Under the pieces are notes generated by a model, which saw only the letters and a list, made by a program, of their open reading frames with translations, was not told the origin of the DNA and did no database searches. A program made the translations under genes and the position numbers. From Dechloromonas denitrificans (GTDB taxonomy: Bacteria > Pseudomonadota > Gammaproteobacteria > Burkholderiales > Rhodocyclaceae), in assembly GCF_001551835.1 (NCBI RefSeq), contig NZ_LODL01000010.1, forward strand, positions 164,705-228,704: DNA of 64,000 nucleotides, read 5' to 3'. Of the stretch, positions 50,816-60,098 are shown piece by piece. Each line of letters opens with the position of its first letter. Position 1 is the first letter of the stretch.

Positions 50816-51133
50816 TCAATAGCGCGGCATGGGCCGTTGGTCATTGCAACGGACCAGAATATTGCGGGTGCTGAAGGCGCCGGAATTCGGGTCCGTACTG
50901 CCTTTCTCGATTGAACGGCCGGTCGACAGCCCCTCGCGGGTAACGGTTTCGAAACCATGGGCGCCACATAACTCAGCAGCCTTTTCAAAACAGGTGTCGA
51001 TGCTGCGCCCCCTGCCATCGCAAGTAATCTTGTGACCGATCGAGCCGTCGGCCAGATACATATCGTTAACGGTGACGCACCCCGACAGCGATGCCGTCGA
51101 AACCAGGCCCAGCAGCAGAACGGTCGAACGCAT
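50816..51133 (-). CDS. Small lipoprotein of unknown function
   Basis: 105 residues: lipoprotein signal with lipobox ASLSGC (Cys19), then a domain with four further cysteines (ITCDGRGRSIDTCFEKAAELCGAHG and NILVRCND), probably two disulfides. Family not recognised. Confidence 0.75.
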   Translation of the reverse strand: MRSTVLLLGLVSTASLSGCVTVNDMYLADGSIGHKITCDGRGRSIDTCFEKAAELCGAHGFETVTREGLSTGRSIEKGSTDPNSGAFSTRNILVRCNDQRPMPRY

Positions 51134-51229
51134 GGCGATCCTTGCCTCCCGAGAGCGATGAAACTTGAACTGTTACATCCATGTATGCCGGCCGATGCTT
51201 TCGTCGGCTTTTTGCTTTTGCAATTGGAA

Positions 51230-51655
51230 TCAGGCGGCGGGCGGTGTTGCCGAGCCGGGCATACGACAATCATTGGCCAGCGGCTTGCTGGTCTTGCCAT
51301 CCAGAAGCAGGCCTTTCCACGGCAGATCGACCCAGACCATCTTGCCGGCCTTGTCCTTGAAGCGCGGTAATCCAGAGAAGGAGTTGTCGCGCTCAAGCTG
51401 GTAACTCCGGCCATTCCAGCCGAGCTGGATGCGGTAATTCACCTGTTCCCGGTACTCGCGCTCGACCTTGACGCTCTTGCCGAGTTCGCAACTGTAGTTG
51501 CCACTGGCCAAGGCGAGGTCAAGCTGGCCGTTGCGGTGAGAAATGGGCGCTTCCGAAGGCTGGGGCGCGCTCGCCTGCGGCGCTGGCGGAGAACTGGAAC
51601 AGGACGCCAGTGCCATGCACAAGGCAGCCTGGATCAGTAGCGAAGGATGTTTCAT
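51230..51655 (-). CDS. Lipoprotein with MliC-like beta domain
   Basis: 141 residues: signal with lipobox MALASC (Cys19), Pro/Ala-rich linker, then YSCELGKSVKVEREYREQ and LGWNGRSYQLERDNS. The CELG...V.Y pattern recalls MliC/PliC lysozyme-inhibitor folds (YxCxxG at start of the barrel), but I hold this loosely. Start at 51655; the frame opens at 51688. Confidence 0.65.
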   Translation of the reverse strand: MKHPSLLIQAALCMALASCSSSPPAPQASAPQPSEAPISHRNGQLDLALASGNYSCELGKSVKVEREYREQVNYRIQLGWNGRSYQLERDNSFSGLPRFKDKAGKMVWVDLPWKGLLLDGKTSKPLANDCRMPGSATPPAA

Positions 51656-51781
51656 CTTGAAATTTCCCGGAAAACGAACGGATTTCATTGTAAAGCGTCA
51701 ATGCTTGAGCAAGCTTCATGAAGCTCTCGGCAAGAATGCTCTCCTCGATCAGCACGACAAGCATGTCGCCTCGGGAAGCGC

Positions 51782-51943
51782 TCAAGCCCTGCGGTCGACG
51801 CCGATTCTTCGGTTTTTTCGCCGATCCGGGCGTGCTGAATTGCGCAGTTTGCCGCCACACATGATCAGCGCCGGCACCACCAGCAAGAAAAGCAGAACGA
51901 TGGCAGCAAGAAGAAGGCGGTTATCGAGAATGGTTTGAAGCAC
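51782..51943 (-). CDS. Short membrane protein, 53 residues
   Basis: GTG start with AGGAG eight bases upstream; protein MLQTILDNRLLLAAIVLLFL continues with a single membrane helix, CGGK, and an Arg/Lys-rich tail (RPDRRKNRRIGVDRR). The good ribosome site and coherent helix-plus-basic-tail design support a real gene despite its size. Confidence 0.6.
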   Translation of the reverse strand: MLQTILDNRLLLAAIVLLFLLVVPALIMCGGKLRNSARPDRRKNRRIGVDRRA

Positions 51944-52047
51944 GGCTTTCTCCTATCGACTCACTGCTTTACTACCTCTAATTCGACATGATCAAGATTC
52001 GTTCAGTTCGACAATTAGATGTTTCCAGGCAAGGGCGCGTCGGCCGG

Positions 52048-52082
52048 AAACAAAAACGCCCCTGGCGAAGCGCGGGGCGTTT
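52048..52082 (-). terminator. Terminator after the exported 124-residue protein gene
   Basis: On the minus strand AAACGCCCC-gcgcttcgcca-GGGGCGTTT followed by TTGTTT. Perfect 9-bp stem starting 22 bases after the stop at 52104. Confidence 0.82.
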
Positions 52083-52103
52083 GATCGGATTGCGGTCGCC
52101 GGA

Positions 52104-52478
52104 TTATTTCCACTCGAAATAGATCGTGCCACCCTTCATGCCCGACCTGAACTCGCCTTCCAGACGATTCTTGCCCTCGACCGGCCGCAACTGGACGGAA
52201 ACCTCTTCGCACTTGGCGTTGCCCGGGATGACGAACTGCCAGACGCCACCCTTGAAGTTGGCAAGGCTTTCCCCCGAACGGGTGCAAGCATCGTTGAAGG
52301 TCACCTTCAGCTTGGCCATCTCACTGCCTTGCATCTGGATCAACTCGGCTTCCACTTTGTTGCTGGCGCCATCCTTGGTTTGCTGGATGCCAGCCATCTT
52401 CGGCGGCAAGGCGGCTGCGGCGAACACCGGCAAGGCGACCAGACACAAGCAGGTTACTGCAATTTTGCGAACGATCAT
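52104..52478 (-). CDS. Exported protein of unknown function
   Basis: 124 residues: signal peptide (VTCLCLVALPVFAAA), then a beta-rich domain with KLKVTFNDACTRSGESL and GNAKCEEVSVQLRPVEGKNRLEGEF. Two cysteines likely pair. The frame is open back to 53042 into the kinase gene, but that extension is antisense; the ATG at 52478 with GAGCTC upstream begins the signal peptide. Confidence 0.75.
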   Translation of the reverse strand: MIVRKIAVTCLCLVALPVFAAAALPPKMAGIQQTKDGASNKVEAELIQMQGSEMAKLKVTFNDACTRSGESLANFKGGVWQFVIPGNAKCEEVSVQLRPVEGKNRLEGEFRSGMKGGTIYFEWK

Positions 52479-52598
52479 GTGAGCTCCTCGGTTGTTGACA
52501 CTCCATAATATCCCAAATGGCATCCCGGGGTGGTTTTCGCTGGGTGAGCGCATTCTTTTGATGGCATTTTTATACCCGGTTTCATAGCATCCGGGGCT

Positions 52599-54086
52599 AT
52601 GAGATTTTTGCAGCAATCCAGCCAGGCGATTGGTTACTTTTGGGGCGTTCTGGGAACATGCCTCGGTAGCCTGTTGATCAGTCCACTGCGCAATCTGGTT
52701 GACCTTTCGAATGTGGCGCTGCTCTATGTCTTGGCGGTAGTCGTGATGGCGGTCAGTTTCGGTCGTGGCCCGGCCGTGGTGACGGCTTTGATGGCATCCT
52801 TGTGCTACGCCTACTTCTTTGTACCGCCCCATTTCTCCCTGGCCATTACCGAAGGACAGTACCTGCTGGCCGCCATCATCATGCTCGTTGTGGCGCTCAT
52901 CGTCAGCCACCTGACCTCCAGGCTGAAGCAGCATGCCGACTTTACCAGCCGCAAGTCGGTCGAAAGTACGAAGCTGTATGAACTGACCCAGGAATTGGCC
53001 GGAGCGACAACCCCGGACGTGGTCATCGAATTGGCGACGCAATTCCTGGCTGCATCATTTGGGGCTCGCCAGATCCGTGTCTATTTCCCCGCAGATTTTG
53101 AGTCTGCCTCCGGGCCGGCTTCGCCGGCCTTGCTCAAACAATGCATCGAACGACATGAACTTCTGTCCCGCCCGACTAGTCAAGGAAGGTTCTATGCCCT
53201 GATTCCGCTGGCCGCTGCCAGTAGCAGTCAAGGTGTGCTCGGATTCGAAGTCGAGTCTTCCACGCTAGGCTCGCAGGATGCGGTCGAGCATATTGAAACC
53301 GTCGCCTCGATCGTTGCCGTCGCCCTGGAGCGTTCGTATTTTGTCGAGAAAGCTCGCCAAACCGAGATCAAGCACGCGGCAGAGGCCTTGCGCAGTTCCA
53401 TACTCTCAGCGCTATCGCACGATTTGCGGACGCCGCTCACCGCGCTGGTCGGGATGGCCGAAACGATCGCCCTGGGGAAGGTTCCGGCCGACAAGCAGCA
53501 GCAAACGCTGGAAGCGATCCGCAACCAGGCCGTTTCGATCAGCCAGCAGATGACCAATCTGCTCGAGATGGCCAAGCTCAGTGCCGGCAAGTTTCAACTC
53601 AATCTGGCCTGGCAGCCGGTTGAAGAGGTGATTGGCGCAACCTTGCAGCAGGTCGCTACGCAGTGGAAAAACCGGGCGGTTACGGTCGATCTGGCCAAGG
53701 ACCTGCCGCCGATCAATATTGATGCCGTGCTGATTGAACGCGTGCTCTGGAACCTGGTGGAGAATGCGATCAAATACTCGCCGGCCGATACGCCCGTTGA
53801 AATGCTGTTCAAGCGCGTCGATGAAGAGATGGAAATCGCCATCTGCGACTCGGGAACAGGAATCTCGTCGGAAAACACCGAGACCTTGTTCGAATTGTTC
53901 CAGCGTGGCAAAACGGAATCGGAAATTCCCGGCATCGGTCTCGGCCTCTCGATCGCCAAGACCATCGTCGAAGCGCACGGCGGAACGATCACGGCCCGCA
54001 ATCGCGATGGCTGCGGTAGCTGTTTCCGGGTTCGACTGCCCCTTGGAAATCCCCCTTGTTTTGAACAGATGGATGGGCCAGCCTGA
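52599..54086 (+). CDS. Shortened KdpD-like sensor histidine kinase
   Basis: 495 residues. DUF4118-type four-helix membrane domain (about 10-105, ALLYVLAVVVMAVSFGRGPA, YAYFFVPPHFSLAIT), a GAF-like region (about 125-245), HisKA with SALSHDLRTPLTALVGMA (about 272) and HATPase motifs NLVENAIKYSP, GIGLGLSIAK. Full-length KdpD has an additional ~400-residue N-terminal KdpD/USP sensor, missing here. Stop overlaps the regulator start by one base (TGATG). Confidence 0.9.
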   Translation: MRFLQQSSQAIGYFWGVLGTCLGSLLISPLRNLVDLSNVALLYVLAVVVMAVSFGRGPAVVTALMASLCYAYFFVPPHFSLAITEGQYLLAAIIMLVVALIVSHLTSRLKQHADFTSRKSVESTKLYELTQELAGATTPDVVIELATQFLAASFGARQIRVYFPADFESASGPASPALLKQCIERHELLSRPTSQGRFYALIPLAAASSSQGVLGFEVESSTLGSQDAVEHIETVASIVAVALERSYFVEKARQTEIKHAAEALRSSILSALSHDLRTPLTALVGMAETIALGKVPADKQQQTLEAIRNQAVSISQQMTNLLEMAKLSAGKFQLNLAWQPVEEVIGATLQQVATQWKNRAVTVDLAKDLPPINIDAVLIERVLWNLVENAIKYSPADTPVEMLFKRVDEEMEIAICDSGTGISSENTETLFELFQRGKTESEIPGIGLGLSIAKTIVEAHGGTITARNRDGCGSCFRVRLPLGNPPCFEQMDGPA

Positions 54087-54772
54087 TGGATATGGAAACC
54101 ATCCTGATTGTCGAAGACGAGCAGCAAATTCGCGAAGCCGTCGCCATGGCCCTCCAGTGCGAAGGATTCAATGTGTGCGAAGCGGGCACCGCCAGTCATG
54201 CCGCCGTCCAGGCGGCCACCCGCCAGCCTGACCTGCTCGTCCTCGATCTGGGCTTGCCGGACCGGGATGGCGTAGATTTCGTCCGCGACTACCGTGCCTG
54301 GTCAACCACGCCGATTCTCGTCCTCTCCGCCCGTAGCGAAGAAGGCAGCAAGGTTGATGCCCTGGATGCCGGGGCCGATGACTACCTGACCAAGCCCTTC
54401 GGCATTGCCGAATTGCTCGCCCGTGTTCGTGCCCTGTTGCGACGGCGGCAACCCGACCAACAGGCATCGCTCCCCACACTGCTCTTTGGTGACTACCTGA
54501 TCGACTGCGTCAATCGCGTGGTTACCCGCGCCGGCGTCGCCATTCACCTGACCCAGATCGAATATCGTCTTCTCGCCTTCCTGGCCGCCAATCCGGGCCG
54601 GGTCCTGACCCATCGTCACCTGCTGAGCCAGGTATGGGGCGGCCAGGCGGTCGAAAACCATCAGTACCTGCGGGTCTACGTCGGCCACCTGCGCCAGAAG
54701 ATCGAAGACAACCCGGCTCAGCCCCGCCACATCCTCACCGAGATTGGTGTGGGCTATCGTTTTCAACCCTGA
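54086..54772 (+). CDS. KdpE-like response regulator
   Basis: 228 residues: receiver with Asp in LLVLDLGLPDRDGVDFV, Lys in YLTKPFGIAELLARV, and OmpR-type winged helix ending YLRVYVGHLRQKIEDNP...GVGYRF. Closest to KdpE by motifs (QIEYRLLAFLAANPGRVLTHRHLL). Partner of the overlapping kinase. No kdpFABC genes follow, so its targets lie elsewhere or differ. Confidence 0.9.
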   Translation: MDMETILIVEDEQQIREAVAMALQCEGFNVCEAGTASHAAVQAATRQPDLLVLDLGLPDRDGVDFVRDYRAWSTTPILVLSARSEEGSKVDALDAGADDYLTKPFGIAELLARVRALLRRRQPDQQASLPTLLFGDYLIDCVNRVVTRAGVAIHLTQIEYRLLAFLAANPGRVLTHRHLLSQVWGGQAVENHQYLRVYVGHLRQKIEDNPAQPRHILTEIGVGYRFQP

Positions 54773-54803
54773 TCATTTTTTCCCCATCCCTTTAGATATC
54801 CCT

Positions 54804-55580
54804 ATGAGCGCCTATTCCACCGAAACCGTTTTGTCCGTTCATCACTGGAACGACACCCTGTTCAGCTTCCGTTGCACGCGCGGTACCAGCCTGCGCTTCA
54901 CCAGCGGCCAGTTCGTGATGATTGGCCTCGAAGTCGACGGTCGCCCGCTGACGCGGGCCTACAGCATTGCCAGCGCCAGCCATGAAGAGCATCTCGAATT
55001 CTTTAGCATCAAGGTCGAAAACGGCCCGCTGACCTCGCGCCTGCAACACCTGAAAGTGGGCGATCCCGTGCTGATCAGCCGCAAGCCGACCGGGACGCTG
55101 GTTCTCCGCGACCTCAAGCCCGGCAAGCGCCTGTTCATGTTTGCCACGGGCACGGGCCTGGCACCCTTCATGAGCCTGATCCACGAACCGGAAACCTACG
55201 AACGCTTCGAGAAAATCATCCTGATTCATGGCGTGCGCTGGACCAACGAGCTGGCCTACCATGACTACATCGAGGAAGACCTCCGGGACCATGAGTATCT
55301 GGGCGAGATGATCCGCGAACAGCTGATTTATTACCCGACCGTGACGCGCGAGCCTTTCCGCAATGAAGGCCGGCAGACCGACCTGATCATGTCCGGCAAG
55401 CTCTTTTCCGATCTCGGCATTGAACCGCTTGATCCGGCGACCGACCGCGGCATGATCTGCGGCAGTCCGGCCATGCTCAAGGAAATATCGTCGATGCTGG
55501 ATGGCTTTGGCTTCGAGATATCGCACCGCATCGGCGAAATGGGCGATTACGTTATTGAACGGGCCTTTGTCGAGCAATAA
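54804..55580 (+). CDS. fpr: Ferredoxin/flavodoxin-NADP reductase
   Basis: 258 residues of the Fpr family: FAD-binding RAYSIASASHEEHLEFFSIKV, NADP-binding FATGTGLAPFMSLI and C-terminal MICGSPAMLKE, with an aromatic/acidic end (VIERAFVEQ). Moves electrons between NADPH and ferredoxin or flavodoxin. The start at 54804 is chosen because the 20 residues before it lack family similarity. Confidence 0.94.
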   Translation: MSAYSTETVLSVHHWNDTLFSFRCTRGTSLRFTSGQFVMIGLEVDGRPLTRAYSIASASHEEHLEFFSIKVENGPLTSRLQHLKVGDPVLISRKPTGTLVLRDLKPGKRLFMFATGTGLAPFMSLIHEPETYERFEKIILIHGVRWTNELAYHDYIEEDLRDHEYLGEMIREQLIYYPTVTREPFRNEGRQTDLIMSGKLFSDLGIEPLDPATDRGMICGSPAMLKEISSMLDGFGFEISHRIGEMGDYVIERAFVEQ

Positions 55581-55588
55581 TCGGCAAG

Positions 55589-55864
55589 ATGTCGAGTGAT
55601 GGTAGCAATGCCGAAAACAACGCGATTATTAACATTAAGCCACGTTCAGAAGGCATTGATTTTGAAGCAATAGCCTCCGCCTGTGGCACATTGATCCGTG
55701 CCCTGGTCGATCATCAGACAGGTTCTCCCGAGCAAGTGCTGGCTTGGGAGAACGGCATGGCCAAAATGCCACAAGCGCTCTGCGATCGATTTCCACCGCT
55801 CGCCAGGCTCCATGAGCTGGCCCGGAAAGCCTGGCCGACGGCCAACGATCAATCGGAAAATTGA
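55589..55864 (+). CDS. Small protein of unknown function
   Basis: 91 residues, acidic N-terminus then a helical segment (FEAIASACGTLIRALVDHQTG). Starts nine bases after fpr and may be co-transcribed. No family recognised. Confidence 0.55.
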   Translation: MSSDGSNAENNAIINIKPRSEGIDFEAIASACGTLIRALVDHQTGSPEQVLAWENGMAKMPQALCDRFPPLARLHELARKAWPTANDQSEN

Positions 55865-56004
55865 GCAGTTGGCCAACCAAGCCCCCATTCGCAATGGCGA
55901 TCGAACGACGACTGCGTGCGCAAGGGTTTACTTACATAGTAGTAATTCATAATTACCAACTGATATAGTTCGCCTTTTACCTTTGTAATAGTCCCTGCCG
56001 CCCG

Positions 56005-58467
56005 ATGGCCATAAAAACAGAAAAAATTGCCGCCAGGCAATCCGACGGCCCCAATTGCTCGACGCCCCGCTGGACGGTTCAGACCCTGTTGGGATGGCTG
56101 GTCATCGCCTGCCTGGTCCCCGGCATCGTCGGGGCGGCCCTCCTGTTTTTCCATGAATACCGGGAGGGTCGTGCCCGCCTGGAAAAAGACACGATCCAGA
56201 CGGCTCGCGCCTTGGTTCAGGCAGTTGATGCGCACCTGCTCAAAGCGCAGGTTGCCGCCCAGTCTCTGTCGACCGCCGGCGCCCTATCAAAAGGCAACTT
56301 CGCCGATTTCCAACAGCGAGCGACGGCCTTGCTGGCCACGACCAAGGCAGGAAGCAACGCTGTCCTGACCGACCAATCCGGGCAGCAGATCGTCAACACG
56401 CTCAAACCGTTCGGGCAAGCCTTGCCCAGGCACGGCAACCCCGCCGTCGCGCGCCGCATCTTCGAAACGGGAAAGCCGGTAATTTCAGACTTGTTCATTG
56501 GCGGGCTGACCCAACGTCCGGTGATGAGCATCGATGTCCCGGTGCTGAGCGAAGAAAAAGTGGCTTACGTGCTTAGCATCGGCATCGAACCCAAGGACTT
56601 CAGCGGCATATTACTCGCCCAACGGCTGCCGGAAAGCTGGGTCGCAGCCATTTTCGATACGACGGGCACGATTGTTTCCCGTACGCACAACGCCGATCAG
56701 TTCGTCGGGCAAAAAGGAACGGCGGAATATATCCAGCGCTTCCAGGAGTCCCAGGAAGGGGCCATGGAGACGATTACCCGGGAAGGAATTCCGGTCTTCT
56801 CGGTCTTCAGCCGTTCCGCTGTCACCGGCTGGACGGTCGGCATCGGCATTCCCCGCCAGGCCCTTGAGGCGGAGCTGCAGCACAAGTTCGTGACCCTGGC
56901 CTTGGGCATGATTGCCGTATTTGGTTTCGGGGCCATGCTGGCCTGGTTGATCGGCGACCGGATTGCCGTTTCGGTACGAGCCTTGCAAGCGCCGGCCCGG
57001 GCGCTCGGTGCAGGCGGGCCATTGCCGGCGTCCGAGGTGCATATCAAGGAAGCGGCCGAAGTACTTGGTGCGATGAGCGAAGCCGAAAACTTGCTTGAAC
57101 AGCGCACGGCCAGTCTCCAATCGACCTATCAATCACTTTTGCTCAGGGAACAGGAACTGCTTGAGGCGCACCGGCTGGGTAGGTTTGGCATCTGGCAGTG
57201 GAATGCCAAGTCTGGCGAAATTACTGTTTCCGAGGAGATACGCCATATCTATGGGCGCGACGTTCCACCGTTCCCGGAACAGCGTGGCACCCTCCTCTCG
57301 ATCGAGTCCTGGGAACGCGTCAATGCCGCGGCGCAAGAGGCATTGAAGACAGGCATTGGTTACGACCTCAAATTGCAAGCCTATCGCAACGACGGAACAC
57401 ACATCTGGATTCATGCCAAATGCGAGGCCATTCGCGATGCCGAGGGTGAGGTCATCGCGCTACGGGGAACCGTACAGGACATTACCGAGCGCATAGAAGC
57501 CGAAAAGGCACTGCGCAACAGCGAGATCCGCTTCCGGGCGACGTTCGATCAGGCCGCGGTTGGCATGGCGCACGTTTCACTGGAGGGGAAATGGCTACAC
57601 GTCAATGACCGGATTTGTGAAATTCTTGCTTACCCGCGCGATGTCCTGCTTGGCCTGACCTTCCAGGAAATTACCTATCCTCCGGACCTGCATACCGATC
57701 TCGACTATCTCCAACAATTGCTGGTGGGGAGTATTCCCAGCTACAGCATGGAGAAACGCTATGTCCGGCGGGATGCCACCCTGACCTGGGTCAACCTCAC
57801 GGTTGCGCTGGTCAGAACGCCGGAAGGAAAGCCCGATTATTTCGTCTCGGTGCTGGAGGACATTCAATCCCGGAAGGAGACCGAGACGGCGCTGGACGAA
57901 GCACGCAAGCTCTATCGGCAGCATCTGGAACAACAAGTGGCGGAACGGACGGAAGCGCTGATGCTGGCCAACCAGGAACTGCAGCGCCTTGCTCTTCAGG
58001 ATGCATTGACCAAACTACCGAATCGCTTGGCGGCGAACGAACGCCTGCGCCAGGAATTCCTGCGCCTAAAGCGTACCGGCAGCCCTTATTGCGTACTGAT
58101 GATGGATATCGATCATTTCAAATCGATCAATGACACCTACGGTCACGAGACTGGCGACCATGTCCTTCAGCATTTTGCTGCAACGGTGGCAGGAACGCTC
58201 CGCGCCACCGATTTCGTTGCCCGTTTTGGCGGTGAAGAATTCATCGCCCTCATGCCGGACACTGAAATCGAAGGCGCCATGGTCAGCGCCGAGAAAGTCC
58301 GCAATGCGATCCAGGCAGAGAGCTTCCCGGTGGTCGGCCAGGTGACCGTCAGCATTGGCGTCGGGCTTGCCCGGGCAGCGGATGCCAATGAGGACGAAAC
58401 CGTGCGCCGGGCCGATGCCGCCCTGTATTGTTCGAAGAAGGACGGGCGAAACAGGGTGAGTTCCTGA
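56005..58467 (+). CDS. Diguanylate cyclase with Cache, two PAS domains and GGDEF
   Basis: 820 residues: membrane span (about 30-50), periplasmic dCache-like sensor (about 50-290), second span (about 295-315), a linker, PAS/PAC at about 385-490 (RHIYGRDVPPFP, WIHAKCEAIRDAEG) and 505-630 (FDQAAVGMAHVSLEG), coiled coil, and GGDEF domain (about 655-820) with active-site GGEEF in ARFGGEEFIALMPD and DIDHFKSINDTYGHE. It should make cyclic di-GMP in response to an external ligand and an internal signal. No EAL domain. No clear RxxD I-site four residues before GGEEF, so product inhibition may be absent. Confidence 0.93.
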   Translation: MAIKTEKIAARQSDGPNCSTPRWTVQTLLGWLVIACLVPGIVGAALLFFHEYREGRARLEKDTIQTARALVQAVDAHLLKAQVAAQSLSTAGALSKGNFADFQQRATALLATTKAGSNAVLTDQSGQQIVNTLKPFGQALPRHGNPAVARRIFETGKPVISDLFIGGLTQRPVMSIDVPVLSEEKVAYVLSIGIEPKDFSGILLAQRLPESWVAAIFDTTGTIVSRTHNADQFVGQKGTAEYIQRFQESQEGAMETITREGIPVFSVFSRSAVTGWTVGIGIPRQALEAELQHKFVTLALGMIAVFGFGAMLAWLIGDRIAVSVRALQAPARALGAGGPLPASEVHIKEAAEVLGAMSEAENLLEQRTASLQSTYQSLLLREQELLEAHRLGRFGIWQWNAKSGEITVSEEIRHIYGRDVPPFPEQRGTLLSIESWERVNAAAQEALKTGIGYDLKLQAYRNDGTHIWIHAKCEAIRDAEGEVIALRGTVQDITERIEAEKALRNSEIRFRATFDQAAVGMAHVSLEGKWLHVNDRICEILAYPRDVLLGLTFQEITYPPDLHTDLDYLQQLLVGSIPSYSMEKRYVRRDATLTWVNLTVALVRTPEGKPDYFVSVLEDIQSRKETETALDEARKLYRQHLEQQVAERTEALMLANQELQRLALQDALTKLPNRLAANERLRQEFLRLKRTGSPYCVLMMDIDHFKSINDTYGHETGDHVLQHFAATVAGTLRATDFVARFGGEEFIALMPDTEIEGAMVSAEKVRNAIQAESFPVVGQVTVSIGVGLARAADANEDETVRRADAALYCSKKDGRNRVSS

Positions 58468-58662
58468 AGCGGTTGGCGAGGCTAAATCTCTCTTCCACCA
58501 GTCTCTGCAACTGCTTGATCCAATAAATCAGCTTTTTCGATCAGCTTCAGAACGGATGCCCGGCTTTATCGGCGGCAGAAAACCGGTGACCAGCCGGGTG
58601 GAATCAAGCTGCGCTGAGCCCCGGCCAGGGAATCGAAAATCGAGGCCGCTGCTCGCATTCGG

Positions 58663-59646
58663 CTAATCCGAAGTCGCCAGATCCCTGCACAGCGAAACAG
58701 CTCTGGCACCGGCAGTCTTCTCCAGATAGCGGACAAATTCGGGTGAATAGGTAGTGCATGACAGCCGCTGTTCACGGATAAAGCGGATGTGCTTTTCCAG
58801 CGCCCAAGCGATGGTGGTTTCCCATTCCCGGTTGCCGCGGGTCAGGTTGAACAGCGATTCGAGCAGATTGACCGCCAGATTCTCTTTCCAGTAGCGGGTT
58901 TCCTTCTTCGCGTTCTTCGCAACCGGCCCGTTGAGCTGCTGCATCAGGTCGTTGTAGCGCAGAAACAGTTCGACGGCCCGGGCGTTGATTTCGGCCGCCT
59001 GCACATGCCGCTCCTGCAGCAGTGAGGCTTTCTGGGCGACGAGCAGTTCGCGCTGATTCTTCCCGGTCTCAATGAATTGACGGGAGCCGATAAAAAGCGC
59101 GGCGACGATGACCACCGACGTCGCAATGGTGGCCACGTGGGCCCAGATTTTGAGCCGATGTTCGCCGGTCGATGGGCTGCTTACGACAAGTGGCGCCTGT
59201 TCGACGGTATTTGCCGTCAGGGCGACGACGGGCGCCGGCTCGGCAAGGAATTGCTCGTTGGCCGCGACGGCTTCGCGAACTGGCGAACTCGGGAGAGGCT
59301 CTGGCACGCTGGCGACCGGCTCGGGCTGGTCGACCGGCAAATCGGCTGGCCGAATTGGTGCCGGTTCAGGCCTGCCCTGCTCTTCCGGCACCGCCAGATC
59401 GCTGGCCGACTCCGCCAGCGACTCGGTAACGAGGACCATTTTCGGCTTGACGCTCCGCCGGCGCGGTGCCTTTCGGGAATCGGCTTCACCTTCATCGAGG
59501 CCGGCTTGCTGTGTCGCGGGCACGCCAAGCAGCCCTTCGCCGACGAAAGGCCCGCTCAGCCCGGCCTGCAGAACAGGCGCACCGGTGGGCAATTCAAGTT
59601 CGGGAAAGGCGAGTTGTTCCTGCGTTTTTCTAAGTTTTCTTGCCAT
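58663..59646 (-). CDS. Membrane protein of unknown function
   Basis: 327 residues: soluble Pro/Glu-rich N-terminal ~160 residues, one membrane helix (AHVATIATSVVIVAALFIGS, about 175-195), then a helical C-terminal domain (SLLQERHVQAAEINARAVEL, FLRYNDLMQQLNG). Start at 59646 (MARKLRKTQEQ) lies five bases after the DUF5710 gene, so they are likely co-transcribed. No family recognised; the C-terminal build resembles membrane-anchored DUF4760-type proteins only loosely. Confidence 0.6.
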   Translation of the reverse strand: MARKLRKTQEQLAFPELELPTGAPVLQAGLSGPFVGEGLLGVPATQQAGLDEGEADSRKAPRRRSVKPKMVLVTESLAESASDLAVPEEQGRPEPAPIRPADLPVDQPEPVASVPEPLPSSPVREAVAANEQFLAEPAPVVALTANTVEQAPLVVSSPSTGEHRLKIWAHVATIATSVVIVAALFIGSRQFIETGKNQRELLVAQKASLLQERHVQAAEINARAVELFLRYNDLMQQLNGPVAKNAKKETRYWKENLAVNLLESLFNLTRGNREWETTIAWALEKHIRFIREQRLSCTTYSPEFVRYLEKTAGARAVSLCRDLATSD

Positions 59647-59651
59647 GATGC

Positions 59652-59957
59652 TCAAAGGGTGTTTCTCAGCGAGGTCGGCTCGCATTTTTCACAGACATCC
59701 CAGGGCAAACAGTCGCATAGCCGTTCCTGCACGACGAAAGCGCTGCCGACAAAGACCTTGCCGCTGGCCAGCTGTTTCCCGCTGCCACCTGCTTTGGCCG
59801 GGGCGGCACCGTCATGCGGGCTGGGCGACCACTTGGCGAACGGACTCAAGTCAGCCTCGCCGGCGACGTACCAGACCTTGAGCGCGGCATCCCAGCGGGC
59901 CCCGAGCTTTTTCACCTGGTCTTTTTCGGCGAAGGGAACCTTCAGATTCATCCGCAT
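59652..59957 (-). CDS. DUF5710 domain protein
   Basis: 101 residues. The N-terminal ~40 residues (LKVPFAEKDQVKKLGARWDAALKVWYV) are the DUF5710 motif, found on proteins handling DNA or associated with mobile-element primases. The rest is short with a Cys pair (LCDCLPWDVCEKCEP) that may bind zinc. ATG at 59957 or 59951. Confidence 0.8.
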   Translation of the reverse strand: MRMNLKVPFAEKDQVKKLGARWDAALKVWYVAGEADLSPFAKWSPSPHDGAAPAKAGGSGKQLASGKVFVGSAFVVQERLCDCLPWDVCEKCEPTSLRNTL

Positions 59958-60098
59958 TTCATTCCCCCGTGGGTCATCTGTCGTGTCTGCACTGCCGTCA
60001 TCCCTGATTGGCCAGCTTCCGGTTTTGGGGAAGGCCTGGCAAAGAAGGGCGCGAATTATAGTGAGACTTTGGCCGGCTGCCCGGAAAAATGGCCGAGG

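Noticed and set aside
52479-53042. N-terminal extension of the exported protein at 52104
   Set aside because: Runs antisense into the kinase gene; a signal peptide begins at 52478.
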